Assembly: GCF_000236805.1 (NCBI RefSeq)
Contig: NZ_AGFX01000037.1
Location: forward strand, 156,514-220,513
Length of the DNA stretch: 64,000 nucleotides
Reading direction: 5' to 3'
DNA from: Paenibacillus peoriae KCTC 3763
GTDB lineage: Bacteria; Bacillota; Bacilli; Paenibacillales; Paenibacillaceae
This document shows positions 28,546 to 38,030 of this stretch, piece by piece. Within the stretch, counting starts at the first letter, position 1; each line of letters begins with the position of its first letter. Under the pieces are notes generated by a model. It did not search any database, was not told the origin of the DNA, and was given only the letters and a program-made list of their open reading frames with translations. Both the position numbers and the translations under genes were made by a program.

Positions 28546-29217
28546 ATGGATTTCGATTTTGAATATATGCTGTCCGTATTTCCTAACATTATTAAATATT
28601 TACCCTTAACTATTATCATGGCCGTAACGGCCATGATAATGGCAAGTATCCTAGGTTTAATAGTGGCACTTATAAGAAACAGCCGCATTCCTGTACTCAC
28701 ACAGCTTGCGGCTGTCTATATTTCATTTTTTCGTGCGATCCCGATGCTGGTGCAGTTATTTCTCTTTTACTTTGGCCTGCCGCAGTTAATTCCCGCTTTT
28801 AATAATATGACGGCATTAACGGCCGCGCTGATTGGCTTGAGTTTAAAAGAAGCGGCATTTCTGGCGGAAATTTTCAGAGCTGGGCTCAATTCGGTTGATA
28901 AAGGCCAATTGGAGGCGGGTTTATCGGTTGGCATGACGAAATTTCAAACCTATCGCCGGATGATCCTGCCGCAGGCGGCGCGTAACGCGCTACCCGGCAC
29001 TGGGAATACATTTATTACGCTTATCAAAGAAACGGCACTGGCGTTTACGTTGGGTGTGGCCGAGATGTTTGCCCAAGCCAAAATGATGGCGGCGGAAAGT
29101 TTCAAATTTTTTGAAACGTATTTGGCAGTCGGGCTATTATACTGGCTTATTGTTATTGGCGTATCGTCACTTCAGCGCGTGGTAGAACAAAGAATTAACC
29201 GACCTTATCAACAATAG
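28546..29217 (+). CDS. Amino-acid ABC transporter permease (YxeN-like)
   Basis: A 223-residue HisM-type permease with about five membrane segments (for example YLPLTIIMAVTAMIMASILG). The EAA cytoplasmic loop is seen as EAGLSVGMTKFQTYRRMILPQA, which contacts the ATPase. FFRAIPMLVQLFLFYFGLP is the usual permease signature. The ATG at 28546 lies about 12 bases after TTGAGG; the frame also opens at a GTG (28534) that would overlap the site. It sits between the binding protein and ATPase genes of the same operon. Confidence 0.88.
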   Translation: MDFDFEYMLSVFPNIIKYLPLTIIMAVTAMIMASILGLIVALIRNSRIPVLTQLAAVYISFFRAIPMLVQLFLFYFGLPQLIPAFNNMTALTAALIGLSLKEAAFLAEIFRAGLNSVDKGQLEAGLSVGMTKFQTYRRMILPQAARNALPGTGNTFITLIKETALAFTLGVAEMFAQAKMMAAESFKFFETYLAVGLLYWLIVIGVSSLQRVVEQRINRPYQQ

Positions 29218-29228
29218 GAGGTTGACGA

Positions 29229-30017
29229 ATGATATCGGTCAAAAACCTGCATAAACGTTTTGGCAATCTGGTTGTGCTAAATGGCATCAATATCGAGGTG
29301 AAACAGGGCGAAGTCGTTGCGATTATCGGCCCTTCAGGCTCAGGAAAGTCAACATTGCTCCGGTGCCTGAATTTATTGGAAACCCCCGATCAGGGGGAAA
29401 TAGAAATCGGAACCGCCAGGATAAATGCTGAAAGATTTTCTGCGAAAGAAGCACATTTATTAAGACAGCAAACAGCGATGGTGTTTCAGAACTATAACTT
29501 GTTTAAGAACAAAACAGCGCTGCAGAATATTACGGAATCTTTAGTAATCGCCAAAAAAATGAAAAAAGAAGCAGCAAGTCAAATAGCGCTCGATTTATTG
29601 AAGCAGGTCGGCCTGATGGATAAAAAGGACAACTACCCGGTTACCTTATCCGGTGGACAGCAGCAGCGTGTCGGCATTGCCAGGGCACTCGCGGTTGATC
29701 CCCATGCGATTTTGTTTGATGAGCCGACCTCCGCGTTGGACCCGGAACTTGTGGCCGAGGTATTGCAGGTAATCCGGTACATTGCGAAAAAAAATACGAC
29801 GATGATCATTGTCACGCACGAGATGGCTTTTGCGAAAGAAGTAGCCGACAAGATTATTTTTATGGCTGACGGGCATATTGTCGAGCAAGGAACTCCAGCG
29901 CAAATTTTTGAGCAATCCGTAAATCCGCGAACCAAACAATTTTTGCAGCAGCTGGGCAGCAGAACAGCTGGCAGCGAAGAGGAAACGAAGGAGGAATCGT
30001 TCAATGGCGCTTTCTGA
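29229..30017 (+). CDS. Amino-acid ABC transporter ATP-binding protein (YxeO-like)
   Basis: A 262-residue ATPase. Walker A GPSGSGKST (about 36-44), Q-loop in AMVFQNYNLFKN, ABC signature LSGGQQQRVGIARAL, Walker B AILFDEPTSALDP, and the switch His in IIVTHEM. All key residues are intact and the sequence belongs to the GlnQ/TcyN subfamily for polar amino acids. The ATG follows AGGAGGTTGACGA. The last 14 bases overlap the start of the deacetylase gene, indicating translational coupling. Confidence 0.93.
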   Translation: MISVKNLHKRFGNLVVLNGINIEVKQGEVVAIIGPSGSGKSTLLRCLNLLETPDQGEIEIGTARINAERFSAKEAHLLRQQTAMVFQNYNLFKNKTALQNITESLVIAKKMKKEAASQIALDLLKQVGLMDKKDNYPVTLSGGQQQRVGIARALAVDPHAILFDEPTSALDPELVAEVLQVIRYIAKKNTTMIIVTHEMAFAKEVADKIIFMADGHIVEQGTPAQIFEQSVNPRTKQFLQQLGSRTAGSEEETKEESFNGAF

Positions 30018-31155
30018 TAATCCAAAACAATTACAGCAAAAACTAGTCGCATACCGCAGAGAATTGCATGAACATCCGGAGCTTTCCTTGCAGGAGCATG
30101 AAACGACTGCACGGATTAAACGCTGGTTGGCGGACAATGGCATTCCAATTCTTGATTTTCCGCTAGAGGTAGGCGTTATTGCCGAAATCCAGGGCGAGCT
30201 TCCCGGACCGACCATTGCCGTTCGCGCGGATATCGACGCCCTGCCCATTCGAGAAGAAACGAAAGTGGATTTTGTGTCTAAAAATGACGGAGTTATGCAT
30301 GCGTGCGGACATGATTTTCACACCTCCTCTATAATTGGAGCGGCTATTTTGCTGAAAGAAAAAAAGTCGCAATTAAAGGGAGCGGTCAGATTCATTTTTC
30401 AGCCGGCAGAGGAAATCGCCCAAGGTGCGAAAGTAATCGCCCAAGCTGGAGCGCTTGAAGGGGTAGAAGCCATTTTTGGCATGCACAATAAGACGGATTT
30501 GCCTGTCGGCACAATTGGCATCAAAGAAGGCCCATTGATGGCCAGTGTAGATAAATTTGAGTTGGATGTGATCGGCGTGGGCGGCCATGCCGGTATTCCA
30601 AATAACAGCATCGATCCTATTGTGGTCGGTGGGCAAATTGTTTCCGGCCTGCAATCGATTGTCAGCCGGAGTCTTAGTCCGTTTCACAATGCGGTTATTA
30701 GTGTGACGCGGTTCCAATCCGGGAATACATGGAATGTCATTCCGGAAAAAGCAGAGCTGGAAGGAACCGTGCGGACTTTTCAGGAAGAAGCGCGAAGTCG
30801 TATCCCTGTGCTCATGAAGCGCACTGCGGAAGGGATTGCCGCCGGATACGGAGCCAAGGTGGATTTCCGTTGGCACAGTTACCTTCCCTGTGTGAATAAT
30901 AACGGGAGATTTACAGATGTGGCCACAGATGCGGCCAAAGACTTGGGCTATAAGGTTGTGGATGCCGCGCAAAGTCCCGGCGGAGAAGATTTTGCTTTTT
31001 ATCAGGAAACCATTCCCGGATTTTTTGTATGGATGGGTGTGGATGGTCCTCAGGAATGGCATCATCCCGCATACTCGCTTAATGAAGATGCTCTGATTGT
31101 CGCCGCCAATTATTTCTCGCATCTTGCCGTGAAAGTATTGGAGCAATGGAACTGA
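30004..31155 (+). CDS. M20 family amidohydrolase, candidate N-acetylcysteine deacetylase (YxeP/SndB-like)
   Basis: A 383-residue M20D metallo-amidohydrolase. Metal-binding blocks are MHACGHDFHTSS, FQPAEEIAQGAK, FGMHNKTDLPVG and the C-terminal SPGGEDFAFY, with a dimerisation domain between. Homologues in Bacilli remove N-acetyl groups from amino acids; YxeP (SndB) in the parallel B. subtilis operon deacetylates N-acetylcysteine. Here it would act after the lyase to free cysteine, while the GNAT half supplies the acetyl group. AAGGAGGAATCGTTCA precedes the ATG inside the ATPase gene. General amino-acid N-acyl hydrolysis is the alternative. Confidence 0.87.
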   Translation: MALSDNPKQLQQKLVAYRRELHEHPELSLQEHETTARIKRWLADNGIPILDFPLEVGVIAEIQGELPGPTIAVRADIDALPIREETKVDFVSKNDGVMHACGHDFHTSSIIGAAILLKEKKSQLKGAVRFIFQPAEEIAQGAKVIAQAGALEGVEAIFGMHNKTDLPVGTIGIKEGPLMASVDKFELDVIGVGGHAGIPNNSIDPIVVGGQIVSGLQSIVSRSLSPFHNAVISVTRFQSGNTWNVIPEKAELEGTVRTFQEEARSRIPVLMKRTAEGIAAGYGAKVDFRWHSYLPCVNNNGRFTDVATDAAKDLGYKVVDAAQSPGGEDFAFYQETIPGFFVWMGVDGPQEWHHPAYSLNEDALIVAANYFSHLAVKVLEQWN

Positions 31156-32522
31156 ACAATCTGTCGTTAACAAGTCGGTTTGTTAACTGTATTCAGGCTG
31201 CTGACCCGCTGGCCTCGCGAGAAGCGGTGCAAATGGCCAAAATGGGGCTTGTTGATTTTATTGCTTCATGTCATGCGGCCAGCGGGGATATAAGTGTCCA
31301 GAAGCTCAAAAAGCATTTGGACATGGACGGCGGGGCAGGACTTGTTCCTGTCATCGGTCAGAACATGAAAGCAGCGCCGCTTCATGCTGCTCTCTTAAAC
31401 GGGTTTATAGGCCACGCGCTTGACTTTGACGATGTTCATTCCGATGTTCGTGGCCATCCGAGCACTGTTATTTTGCCGATGCTTTTTTCGCTGGCTGCGA
31501 GCAAGTCGGCTGAAAAAGATTTGAACGGCCAAAGGTTCTTGGCTTCCTATATTATCGGGGTCGAAGTTATGGCCAGGCTTGGGCAAGCCATCGGAAAAGA
31601 CCATTATGCCAAAGGCTGGCACAATACCGGTACACTCGGAGCCGTTGCCGCTGCGGTTGCCGGAGCTTATTTTCTAGGCATGAGACATCAGGAAATGTGC
31701 CGGGTGATAGGTTTGGCGGCGACGCAGGCCAGCGGTCTAAGAGTTCAGTTCGGGACAGAAGCCAAGCCGCTACATGCGGGTTTGGCTGCGCAAGCGGCCC
31801 TGCAATCGATTTTATTTACCGAATATCAGTTAAAGGGCACGGCGGCAGGATTGGATCAGGAGCTGGGCTTTTTTGCTGTATACGGACAAGGCGAACAATA
31901 TGCGGCTCCTTTTTTATTGGATCATTGGCAGCATGGCTCATGGAAAATAGCTAACCCGGGTTTATGGTTTAAACTGTATCCCTTTTGCTCCGCCGGGTAT
32001 CATGGAGCGGATGCAGCCCTGCGCTTAGTGGCCAACTATCCGATAGAGCCGGAGCGAATCAAACAAATCAACATCATTTTCCCCAAGGACGGCGATGCCG
32101 CTTTAGTGCAGCATACTCCGCAGACAGGTGAACAAGGCCGCTTTAGCATTGAATATATTGTCGGCTTGATTCTTTTGCATTATCCGCTTTCAATTGGAAA
32201 TTTTCAGGCACAACCTATTGCGGAAGATGTACGAATGTTCATGAGCAAGATCAAGAGAAGGTACAGCGATGTCATTCAACCTGTTCCCAATAGCATCCCG
32301 AAAGGCAGATTTACGATTGTAGAAATCATAACAGACCGCAATGAAGTATGGAGTGAGCGTGTGGATGCGCCCAAAGGTTCGACCCTGCAGCCGTTAACGG
32401 ATGAGGAAATGCAATACAAACTGAAGATCTGTCTGCAAAACGAAAAGACTTCACGCCAAATCCTGCAATATGTCGATAACTTGGAGAATACTTCGGTTTC
32501 CGGGCTGCTCTCCTTATTATAG
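31146..32522 (+). CDS. MmgE/PrpD family protein (YxeQ-like), possible epimerase
   Basis: A 458-residue protein with the MmgE/PrpD fold blocks AALLNGFIGHALDFDDVH, GWHNTGTLGAVAAAVAGA, GLRVQFGTEAKPLHAGLAAQAAL and KLYPFCSAGYHGADAAL. The family includes 2-methylcitrate dehydratase, cis-aconitate decarboxylase and iminodisuccinate epimerase. YxeQ holds the same position in the B. subtilis operon. Because fumarate adds to thiols without stereocontrol, an epimerase that feeds one isomer to the lyase would make sense here; this is inference. The start overlaps the deacetylase stop by 10 bases, so translation is coupled. Confidence 0.85.
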   Translation: MELNNLSLTSRFVNCIQAADPLASREAVQMAKMGLVDFIASCHAASGDISVQKLKKHLDMDGGAGLVPVIGQNMKAAPLHAALLNGFIGHALDFDDVHSDVRGHPSTVILPMLFSLAASKSAEKDLNGQRFLASYIIGVEVMARLGQAIGKDHYAKGWHNTGTLGAVAAAVAGAYFLGMRHQEMCRVIGLAATQASGLRVQFGTEAKPLHAGLAAQAALQSILFTEYQLKGTAAGLDQELGFFAVYGQGEQYAAPFLLDHWQHGSWKIANPGLWFKLYPFCSAGYHGADAALRLVANYPIEPERIKQINIIFPKDGDAALVQHTPQTGEQGRFSIEYIVGLILLHYPLSIGNFQAQPIAEDVRMFMSKIKRRYSDVIQPVPNSIPKGRFTIVEIITDRNEVWSERVDAPKGSTLQPLTDEEMQYKLKICLQNEKTSRQILQYVDNLENTSVSGLLSLL

Positions 32523-32540
32523 CTGGAAAGAAGGAAAATC

Positions 32541-33662
32541 ATGACCAGAAACCAAATACCTGTCTTTTATAAGGATTGGGAAGCGTTGGCTGCAGAAAAA
32601 TTGGAACGCGGTGCTTTTGAATATATTAGGGGCGGATCGGGAAGTGGAGAGACACTGCTTGCGAACGAAACGGCGTTTCGTCAATGGGCGATTATCCCGC
32701 GTGTGCTGCGGGACGTATCTTCTGTGGAAATAACCACTTCCATATTGAACCAACCTATACAAGCTCCAATTCTGTTAGCGCCGGTCGGCTACCAAAAACT
32801 TGCGTGTCCGCAAGGAGAGCTTGCCGCTGCCAAGGCTGCCGAAAAGGCGGGTGTCCCATATATCGCAAGTACGGTTTCCGATTATTCTTTGGAAGAAATA
32901 AGCGAACACACCCCGCAAGGAAATAACTGGTTCCAGCTCTACTGGTCAACAAGTGAAGCTCTCACCTTCAGCATGGTGAAAAGGGCGGAGCAAGCAGGAT
33001 ATAAAGCGATCGTCGCAACCGTGGACACAGGCGTATTGGGATGGAGAAGCAGCAGCTTTGTTCATCAATTCTCTCCTGTGAGGGTAACAAAAGGCGGAGC
33101 CAATTTTCGTAAAGATCCTGTATTTCAAGCGTTGGTCACGGAATGGACGGAAGAAAATATTATAAAAGAAATTCAAAACAATAAACGTAGGGATCACATG
33201 ACTTGGGATGATATTCTCCGTTTGAGGAAAATCACCAGTCTGCCGATTATTTTAAAAGGCATACAGCATCCAGAAGATGCGGAAAAAGCCGCCGAACTGG
33301 GATTGGAAGGGATTATCGTATCAAACCACGGTGGAAGACAACTGGATGCGGCAATATCCTCTCTGGAGTCCCTTACGCCCATTGTTGACGCGGTTAAAGA
33401 TAGAATCGCTGTTATCGTGGATGGTGGCATCAGAAGCGGTACGGATGTATATAAAGCGCTGGCTTTGGGAGCGGATGCTGTTTCCATCGGAAGGCCGTAT
33501 ATTTATGGTTTGGCGGCGAACGGGGAAGAAGGAGTAATCCAGGTAATCGAGCAATATAAGTCGCAGCTAATCTCCGCCCTAAAGTTATCCGGTGAAGCAG
33601 ATATGAAACACTTATCCAGAGAAAATCTGCACCGTTCCTTCACCTGCTCCTGTAACCTCTGA
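32541..33662 (+). CDS. FMN-dependent alpha-hydroxy-acid oxidising protein
   Basis: A 373-residue TIM-barrel flavoenzyme of the lactate/glycolate oxidase family. The catalytic His-Arg block VSNHGGRQLDAAISS, phosphate-binding DGGIRSGTDVYKALALGADAV and IGRPYIYGLA are intact. ILLAPVGYQKLACPQGELAAA is the usual N-terminal FMN contact. It oxidises L-2-hydroxy acids to 2-oxo acids. It follows the PrpD-like gene by 18 bases with AAAGAAGGAAAA as site and ends the operon before a terminator. B. subtilis yxe lacks such a gene; together with the dehydrogenase and aminotransferase across the divergent promoter it suggests 2-oxo/2-hydroxy acid traffic. Confidence 0.87.
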   Translation: MTRNQIPVFYKDWEALAAEKLERGAFEYIRGGSGSGETLLANETAFRQWAIIPRVLRDVSSVEITTSILNQPIQAPILLAPVGYQKLACPQGELAAAKAAEKAGVPYIASTVSDYSLEEISEHTPQGNNWFQLYWSTSEALTFSMVKRAEQAGYKAIVATVDTGVLGWRSSSFVHQFSPVRVTKGGANFRKDPVFQALVTEWTEENIIKEIQNNKRRDHMTWDDILRLRKITSLPIILKGIQHPEDAEKAAELGLEGIIVSNHGGRQLDAAISSLESLTPIVDAVKDRIAVIVDGGIRSGTDVYKALALGADAVSIGRPYIYGLAANGEEGVIQVIEQYKSQLISALKLSGEADMKHLSRENLHRSFTCSCNL

Positions 33663-33762
33663 GATACCTAGAGAGTTTTAGCACTCATGCCAACCTCAAG
33701 TCGAACGTGGAAATTATGAACTAAATATGACATTCAGAATCGGTATATGGGAATACTCAAAA

Positions 33763-33812
33763 AAATCCCCTCTCAATTTGCAGCTTCCACTGCATTTTGG
33801 AGGGGATTTCGT
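33763..33812. terminator. Bidirectional terminator ending the lyase operon and acnA
   Basis: A 10-bp stem, AAATCCCCTC with GAGGGGATTT, flanked by an A-run on the left, with a long loop (33773-33799) that can itself pair (GCAG with CTGC). It sits between convergent genes. Confidence 0.85.
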
Positions 33813-33826
33813 CGTTTATACGCTTT

Positions 33827-36538
33827 TTACTCTTGAATCATTTGACGCAATACGGTTTGCAGAATACCACCGTTGTGGTAGTAGTCGATGTCGACGGTGC
33901 TGTCCAGTCGGGCAGTTACCGGGAACTCTAACTTGGTGCCATCCTCGCGTTTGGCTACAACCGTAAGCTCTTGGCCTGGCTTCACGTCATTGTCAATGCC
34001 AAGGATGTCAAAGGTTTCGCGGCCGTTCAGTCCCAGACTGGACCAGCTGTAGCCTTCCTGGAATTGCAATGGCAGCACGCCCATACCGACCAGGTTACTG
34101 CGGTGAATCCGCTCGAAGCTTTCGGCAATGACAGCTTTCACGCCCAGCAGAAGCGTACCCTTGGCCGCCCAGTCACGTGAGCTGCCTGTACCGTATTCCT
34201 TACCAGCAATAACGATCAGGTTTTGATCGGCTGCCTGATATTTCATGGACGCATCATAGATGGACATGACCTCATCCGTAAGCAGGTATTTGGTCACGCC
34301 GCCTTCGGTGCCGGGTGCCACGTTGTTGCGGATACGGATGTTGGCGAATGTACCACGCATCATGACCTCGTGGTTACCGCGACGGGAGCCGTAGGAGTTG
34401 AAGTCCTTACGCTCCACACCATGCTCCTTCAAGTACAGTCCTGCCGGGCTGGAAGGAGCGATGTTGCCTGCTGGTGAGATATGGTCTGTCGTAACCGAAT
34501 CGTTCAACAGGGCAAGCACACGGGCACTGCGAATTTCCTGGATATCTTGCACGCCATCCTGAAGTCCTTCAAAGAACGGCGGATTTTGAATATAAGTTGA
34601 GTTTTCATCCCATTCATACAGTTCGCCTTCAGGGACTGAAATGGAGTTCCATTTTTCGTTGGCTGTAAATACATTTTCGTATTTGCGACGGAACATATCC
34701 GGGCTGAGAGACAGGCTGATGGCTTCCTTGATTTCCTCGGAAGTAGGCCAGATGTCTTTCAGGTAAACCGGTTGATTGTCCTGATCGTAGCCGAGCGGAT
34801 CATTCGTCAAATCAATGTTCACCGTACCTGCCAGCGCATAAGCGACAACCAGTGGCGGCGAGCCGAGATAGTTGGCTTTGACCTGCGCATGCACACGACC
34901 TTCAAAGTTCCGGTTGCCGGAAATGACTGCGGCCACGGTCAAATCGTTGTCAGTAATGGCCTGACTCACTTCGTCAGGAAGCGGCCCGGAGTTGCCGATG
35001 CAGGTCGCGCAGCCGTAACCCGCTACATGGAAGCCGAGTGCTTCCAGTGGGCCGATCAGATCGGCCTTTTGCAGGTACTCCGTCACGACGAGGGAACCCG
35101 GTGTCAAGCTGCTTTTAACATAGCCCGGCTTTTTGAGTCCGCGCTGCACCGCTTTTTTGGCAAGCAAGCCCGCACCGACCATAACGCTTGGGTTGGAGGT
35201 GTTCGTGCAGCTTGTGATTGCCGCAATGACGACCGCTCCTGTACCCAATTCGCTGGTAGAGCCATCCGGATGGGTCAGCGGAATCTTTTGTGCGATTTTC
35301 TCATCGCTCAGACCATAGCCGCCTTTGTCCACCGGGGTACGGATAATGCCTTCAAAGTTTTCCTTCATGCTGCTCAATTCTACGCGGTCTTGCGGACGTT
35401 TGGGTCCGGCGAGACTCGGTACAACCGAAGCCAGATCCAGCTCAATCGTATCGCTGAACACAGGGTCCGGCGTATCGGCTGTACGGAACATGCCTTGTGC
35501 CTTGTAATATTCCTCTACGAGGCTGACTTGCTCATCGGAGCGTCCAGTGCTGCGCAGGTAAGCCAGGGTTTCGACATCAACCGGGAAAAACCCGATCGTT
35601 GCACCGTATTCCGGTGCCATGTTGGCAACGGTCGCACGGTCAGCCAAGCTGATGTTAGCCAGGCCGGGGCCGTAAAATTCTACGAATTTGCCGACCACGC
35701 CTTTTTTACGCAGCATTTGAGTGACTGTCAGCGCCAAGTCCGTAGCAGTAGCCCCTTCCGACAGACTGCCCGTCAGCTTGAAGCCAATCACATCGGGAGT
35801 GACAAAATAGAGCGGCTGCCCCAGCATACCCGCCTCTGCCTCAATACCACCGACGCCCCAGCCGACCACGCCAAGTCCGTTAATCATCGTAGTATGGGAG
35901 TCTGTTCCCACGAGGGAATCCGGGAAAACGACCGTCTCGCCGTCAATGGTTTTGGTGGCGGCTACGGATGCGAGATACTCCAGATTGACCTGATGGACGA
36001 TACCGGTAGACGGCGGCACGGCGCGGAAGTTGTTGAACGCCGTTTGCGCCCAGCGCAGAAAACGGTACCGCTCCTCGTTACGCTCAAACTCTACATTAAT
36101 GTTGTAGTCCAGCGCGTCACTGGAACCAAAGGCATCCACCATAACCGAGTGGTCGATGACGAGATCGACCGGGACGAGCGGGTTGATTTGTTTTGGATCG
36201 CCGCCTGCTTTTTTCACGGTATCGCGCATGGCTGCCAAATCGACAACCACCGGAACACCCGTAAAATCCTGAAGCACGATGCGTGCCGGGATGAAGGGGA
36301 TTTCCTTGTTGCTGTCACGATTCTCAGCCCAGCCTGTCAGCTGCTGTACGTGCTCCTCTGTGATGGCGCGTCCGTCAAATTGGCGAACCGCGGCTTCCAG
36401 CAACACTTTAATGGAGAAAGGCAGGTTGGCAACACCGCTTTTTCCTTGTTCCTCCAGTGCCTTAAGACTGTAATAGCGATAAGGCTTGCCGTTAACTTCG
36501 AGACTACGAGCAATGGAGAATTGATCTTTTCCTGACAT
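33827..36538 (-). CDS. acnA: Aconitate hydratase AcnA/CitB
   Basis: A 903-residue TCA-cycle enzyme interconverting citrate and isocitrate with a 4Fe-4S cluster. The cluster Cys residues lie in [14 protein letters not shown] and [34 protein letters not shown] and the C-terminal swivel domain ([13 protein letters not shown]) are complete. Bacillus CitB also binds iron-responsive RNA elements when it loses the cluster. The ATG follows AAGGAGGTAATACCT; the frame extends 23 codons upstream without support. It is transcribed alone from a promoter with a palindrome in its leader. Confidence 0.97.
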   Translation of the reverse strand: MSGKDQFSIARSLEVNGKPYRYYSLKALEEQGKSGVANLPFSIKVLLEAAVRQFDGRAITEEHVQQLTGWAENRDSNKEIPFIPARIVLQDFTGVPVVVDLAAMRDTVKKAGGDPKQINPLVPVDLVIDHSVMVDAFGSSDALDYNINVEFERNEERYRFLRWAQTAFNNFRAVPPSTGIVHQVNLEYLASVAATKTIDGETVVFPDSLVGTDSHTTMINGLGVVGWGVGGIEAEAGMLGQPLYFVTPDVIGFKLTGSLSEGATATDLALTVTQMLRKKGVVGKFVEFYGPGLANISLADRATVANMAPEYGATIGFFPVDVETLAYLRSTGRSDEQVSLVEEYYKAQGMFRTADTPDPVFSDTIELDLASVVPSLAGPKRPQDRVELSSMKENFEGIIRTPVDKGGYGLSDEKIAQKIPLTHPDGSTSELGTGAVVIAAITSCTNTSNPSVMVGAGLLAKKAVQRGLKKPGYVKSSLTPGSLVVTEYLQKADLIGPLEALGFHVAGYGCATCIGNSGPLPDEVSQAITDNDLTVAAVISGNRNFEGRVHAQVKANYLGSPPLVVAYALAGTVNIDLTNDPLGYDQDNQPVYLKDIWPTSEEIKEAISLSLSPDMFRRKYENVFTANEKWNSISVPEGELYEWDENSTYIQNPPFFEGLQDGVQDIQEIRSARVLALLNDSVTTDHISPAGNIAPSSPAGLYLKEHGVERKDFNSYGSRRGNHEVMMRGTFANIRIRNNVAPGTEGGVTKYLLTDEVMSIYDASMKYQAADQNLIVIAGKEYGTGSSRDWAAKGTLLLGVKAVIAESFERIHRSNLVGMGVLPLQFQEGYSWSSLGLNGRETFDILGIDNDVKPGQELTVVAKREDGTKLEFPVTARLDSTVDIDYYHNGGILQTVLRQMIQE

Positions 36539-36687
36539 AGGTATTACCTCCTTGAAGTGATTGCTTGTGGGGTGAATAGGAATGTCGTTTTTTTCGATGT
36601 ACTGCACGATTGGTTTAAATTGGTTGCGTTCTCATTTCCATCTTCAGTGATTCATTGCGTGTGCAGAGATTGAGATACATGCAATCT

Positions 36688-36704
36688 GTTTCATCAGATG
36701 AAAC
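36688..36704. promoter_or_regulatory. Palindrome in the acnA leader
   Basis: GTTTCATC-A-GATGAAAC, two perfect 8-base arms around one base, about 23-39 bases downstream of the predicted acnA start site. It could be a repressor operator or an RNA hairpin. Confidence 0.5.
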
Positions 36705-36733
36705 TTAATTTCAAAATGATTGCTTTTGGATTA

Positions 36734-36762
36734 AGTATACCGTTTTCAGGCGGTTCCGTAAA
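36734..36762 (-). promoter_or_regulatory. Candidate acnA promoter
   Basis: On the minus strand TTTACG (36762-36757), 17-base spacer, TATACT (36739-36734). The -10 is close to consensus; the -35 is weak. Confidence 0.55.
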
Positions 36763-36962
36763 GTTTTTTTGGCCTATATTATGCGTTGCCGACTGGAAAA
36801 TAAAACGTTCTGTTTTCTCGCGTTTCGATGTTCATACCAAGCTTTAGAGATTCATACTTATAGATAGAGGGCATAACAGGCCAGAGAGGGAAAAAAGGAA
36901 GTTACACATCATCCCGGCTATTCGTGAAAGAAGGGTAGCGGGACGAATACGGAGGGATAGGG

Positions 36963-37958
36963 ATGGGGGAGCGGGAATGGAAACAGGCCCTTTTTGCTTA
37001 TGTGAATCAATACAATCGCAGTGAGGTGAACGGGGTACCGCAGCCGGATGAATATCTGGAGGTGGGTCAGCGGATGGAACGGGCGGGGCGTGCGGCCAGA
37101 TTGGAGCAGTGGTATAACGAACGGGATGCTGTTCCCCTGCGCAGCGAGACTCGCGCCAAGCCGTTGCGGATTGTGCAGGATACCCCGGATGAGGCCGTAA
37201 TAGACGTACAATTGCATGTCCGGCTCTTTTATGAGAAGGGCGGGATGACCCACCGGGAGGATCGAATTGAACAGGAGCGACTGACGTTCACGCGTGAGGG
37301 AGAAGCCTGGCAGGTGACGAGAATCGAGCGGGATCCGGCAGAAAGGAAGCCTGCGGGGGGAGAAGTGCCCTTTGAACAGGCGTCGTTTAATCAAGGGGGG
37401 AGTTTGCCGCTGCTGAATCGCGGAGTGCTGGGCTTTGGCACATCGGCACGCCCAAGTCGATATCGCCGCGAGGAAGCGGCGGCCTATGCAGATCAGTGGT
37501 GGGATAGCTTCAACCCGGAGTTTGAAGGTTTTGATGTGGACTGCACCAATTATATCTCGCAATGCCTCTTTGCAGGGGGCGCACCGATCCACTATACTGG
37601 TAAAAGAGAATCGGGCTGGTGGTACAAAGGACGAGTCGCCGGACGTGAGCTGTGGAGTTACAGCTGGGCGGTTTCCAACAGCCTGGAGCGGTTTTTGGAC
37701 TCAAGCTCGTGGGGTTTGGCCGCTGAACAGGTGAGCCGCCCGGAGCAGCTTATGCTGGGAGACGTCATTTTTTATGATTGGGACGGTGACGGAACCTTTC
37801 AGCACAGCACGATCGTAACGGCCTTTGATGCGGGCGGCATGCCGCTTGTCAATGCACATACGGTAAGCTCCAGACATCGTTATTGGGACTACAAAAATTC
37901 GTATGCATGGACGGATAGCACCGTATATCGCTTTTATCATATCGCCGACTATTTTTAA
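36963..37958 (+). CDS. Amidase-domain protein (Amidase_6 type)
   Basis: A 331-residue protein. Residues about 165-328 carry the putative amidase domain: EEAAAYADQWWDSFNPEF, DCTNYISQCLFAGGA (candidate nucleophile Cys), GDVIFYDWDGDGTFQHSTIV (His) and VNAHTVSSRHRYW. The N-terminal half is charged and unrecognised. No signal peptide or membrane helix is seen, so if it acts on cell-wall peptides the export route is unclear. The ATG follows CGGAGGGATAGGG. The downstream neighbour ddl (gap about 70 bases) is a peptidoglycan-precursor gene, which suits a wall-related role. Confidence 0.8.
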   Translation: MGEREWKQALFAYVNQYNRSEVNGVPQPDEYLEVGQRMERAGRAARLEQWYNERDAVPLRSETRAKPLRIVQDTPDEAVIDVQLHVRLFYEKGGMTHREDRIEQERLTFTREGEAWQVTRIERDPAERKPAGGEVPFEQASFNQGGSLPLLNRGVLGFGTSARPSRYRREEAAAYADQWWDSFNPEFEGFDVDCTNYISQCLFAGGAPIHYTGKRESGWWYKGRVAGRELWSYSWAVSNSLERFLDSSSWGLAAEQVSRPEQLMLGDVIFYDWDGDGTFQHSTIVTAFDAGGMPLVNAHTVSSRHRYWDYKNSYAWTDSTVYRFYHIADYF

Positions 37959-38030
37959 AAGAGATGATGAATAACAGGTACAGTGATGCACATCAGGCAC
38001 AATGACGAAAGCAGGAAAGCGGAGGATAGC

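Larger units (their letters stand above)
36608..36962. other. Divergent intergenic region, acnA / amidase gene
   Basis: About 350 bases without a gene. It contains the acnA promoter and leader palindrome listed separately. The part near 36850-36950 next to the amidase gene shows no clear promoter. Confidence 0.5.

Noticed and set aside
23152-33812. Mobile element or integrative island carrying the lyase locus
   Set aside because: No integrase, transposase, tRNA boundary or flanking direct repeats were seen; the locus looks more A+T-rich by eye, but composition was not computed, so transfer remains unproven.
34772-36535. A 587-codon open frame on the plus strand opposite acnA
   Set aside because: It is fully antisense to a complete, motif-rich aconitase gene, has no recognisable domain and a composition (many His, Arg, Cys) typical of a shadow frame.
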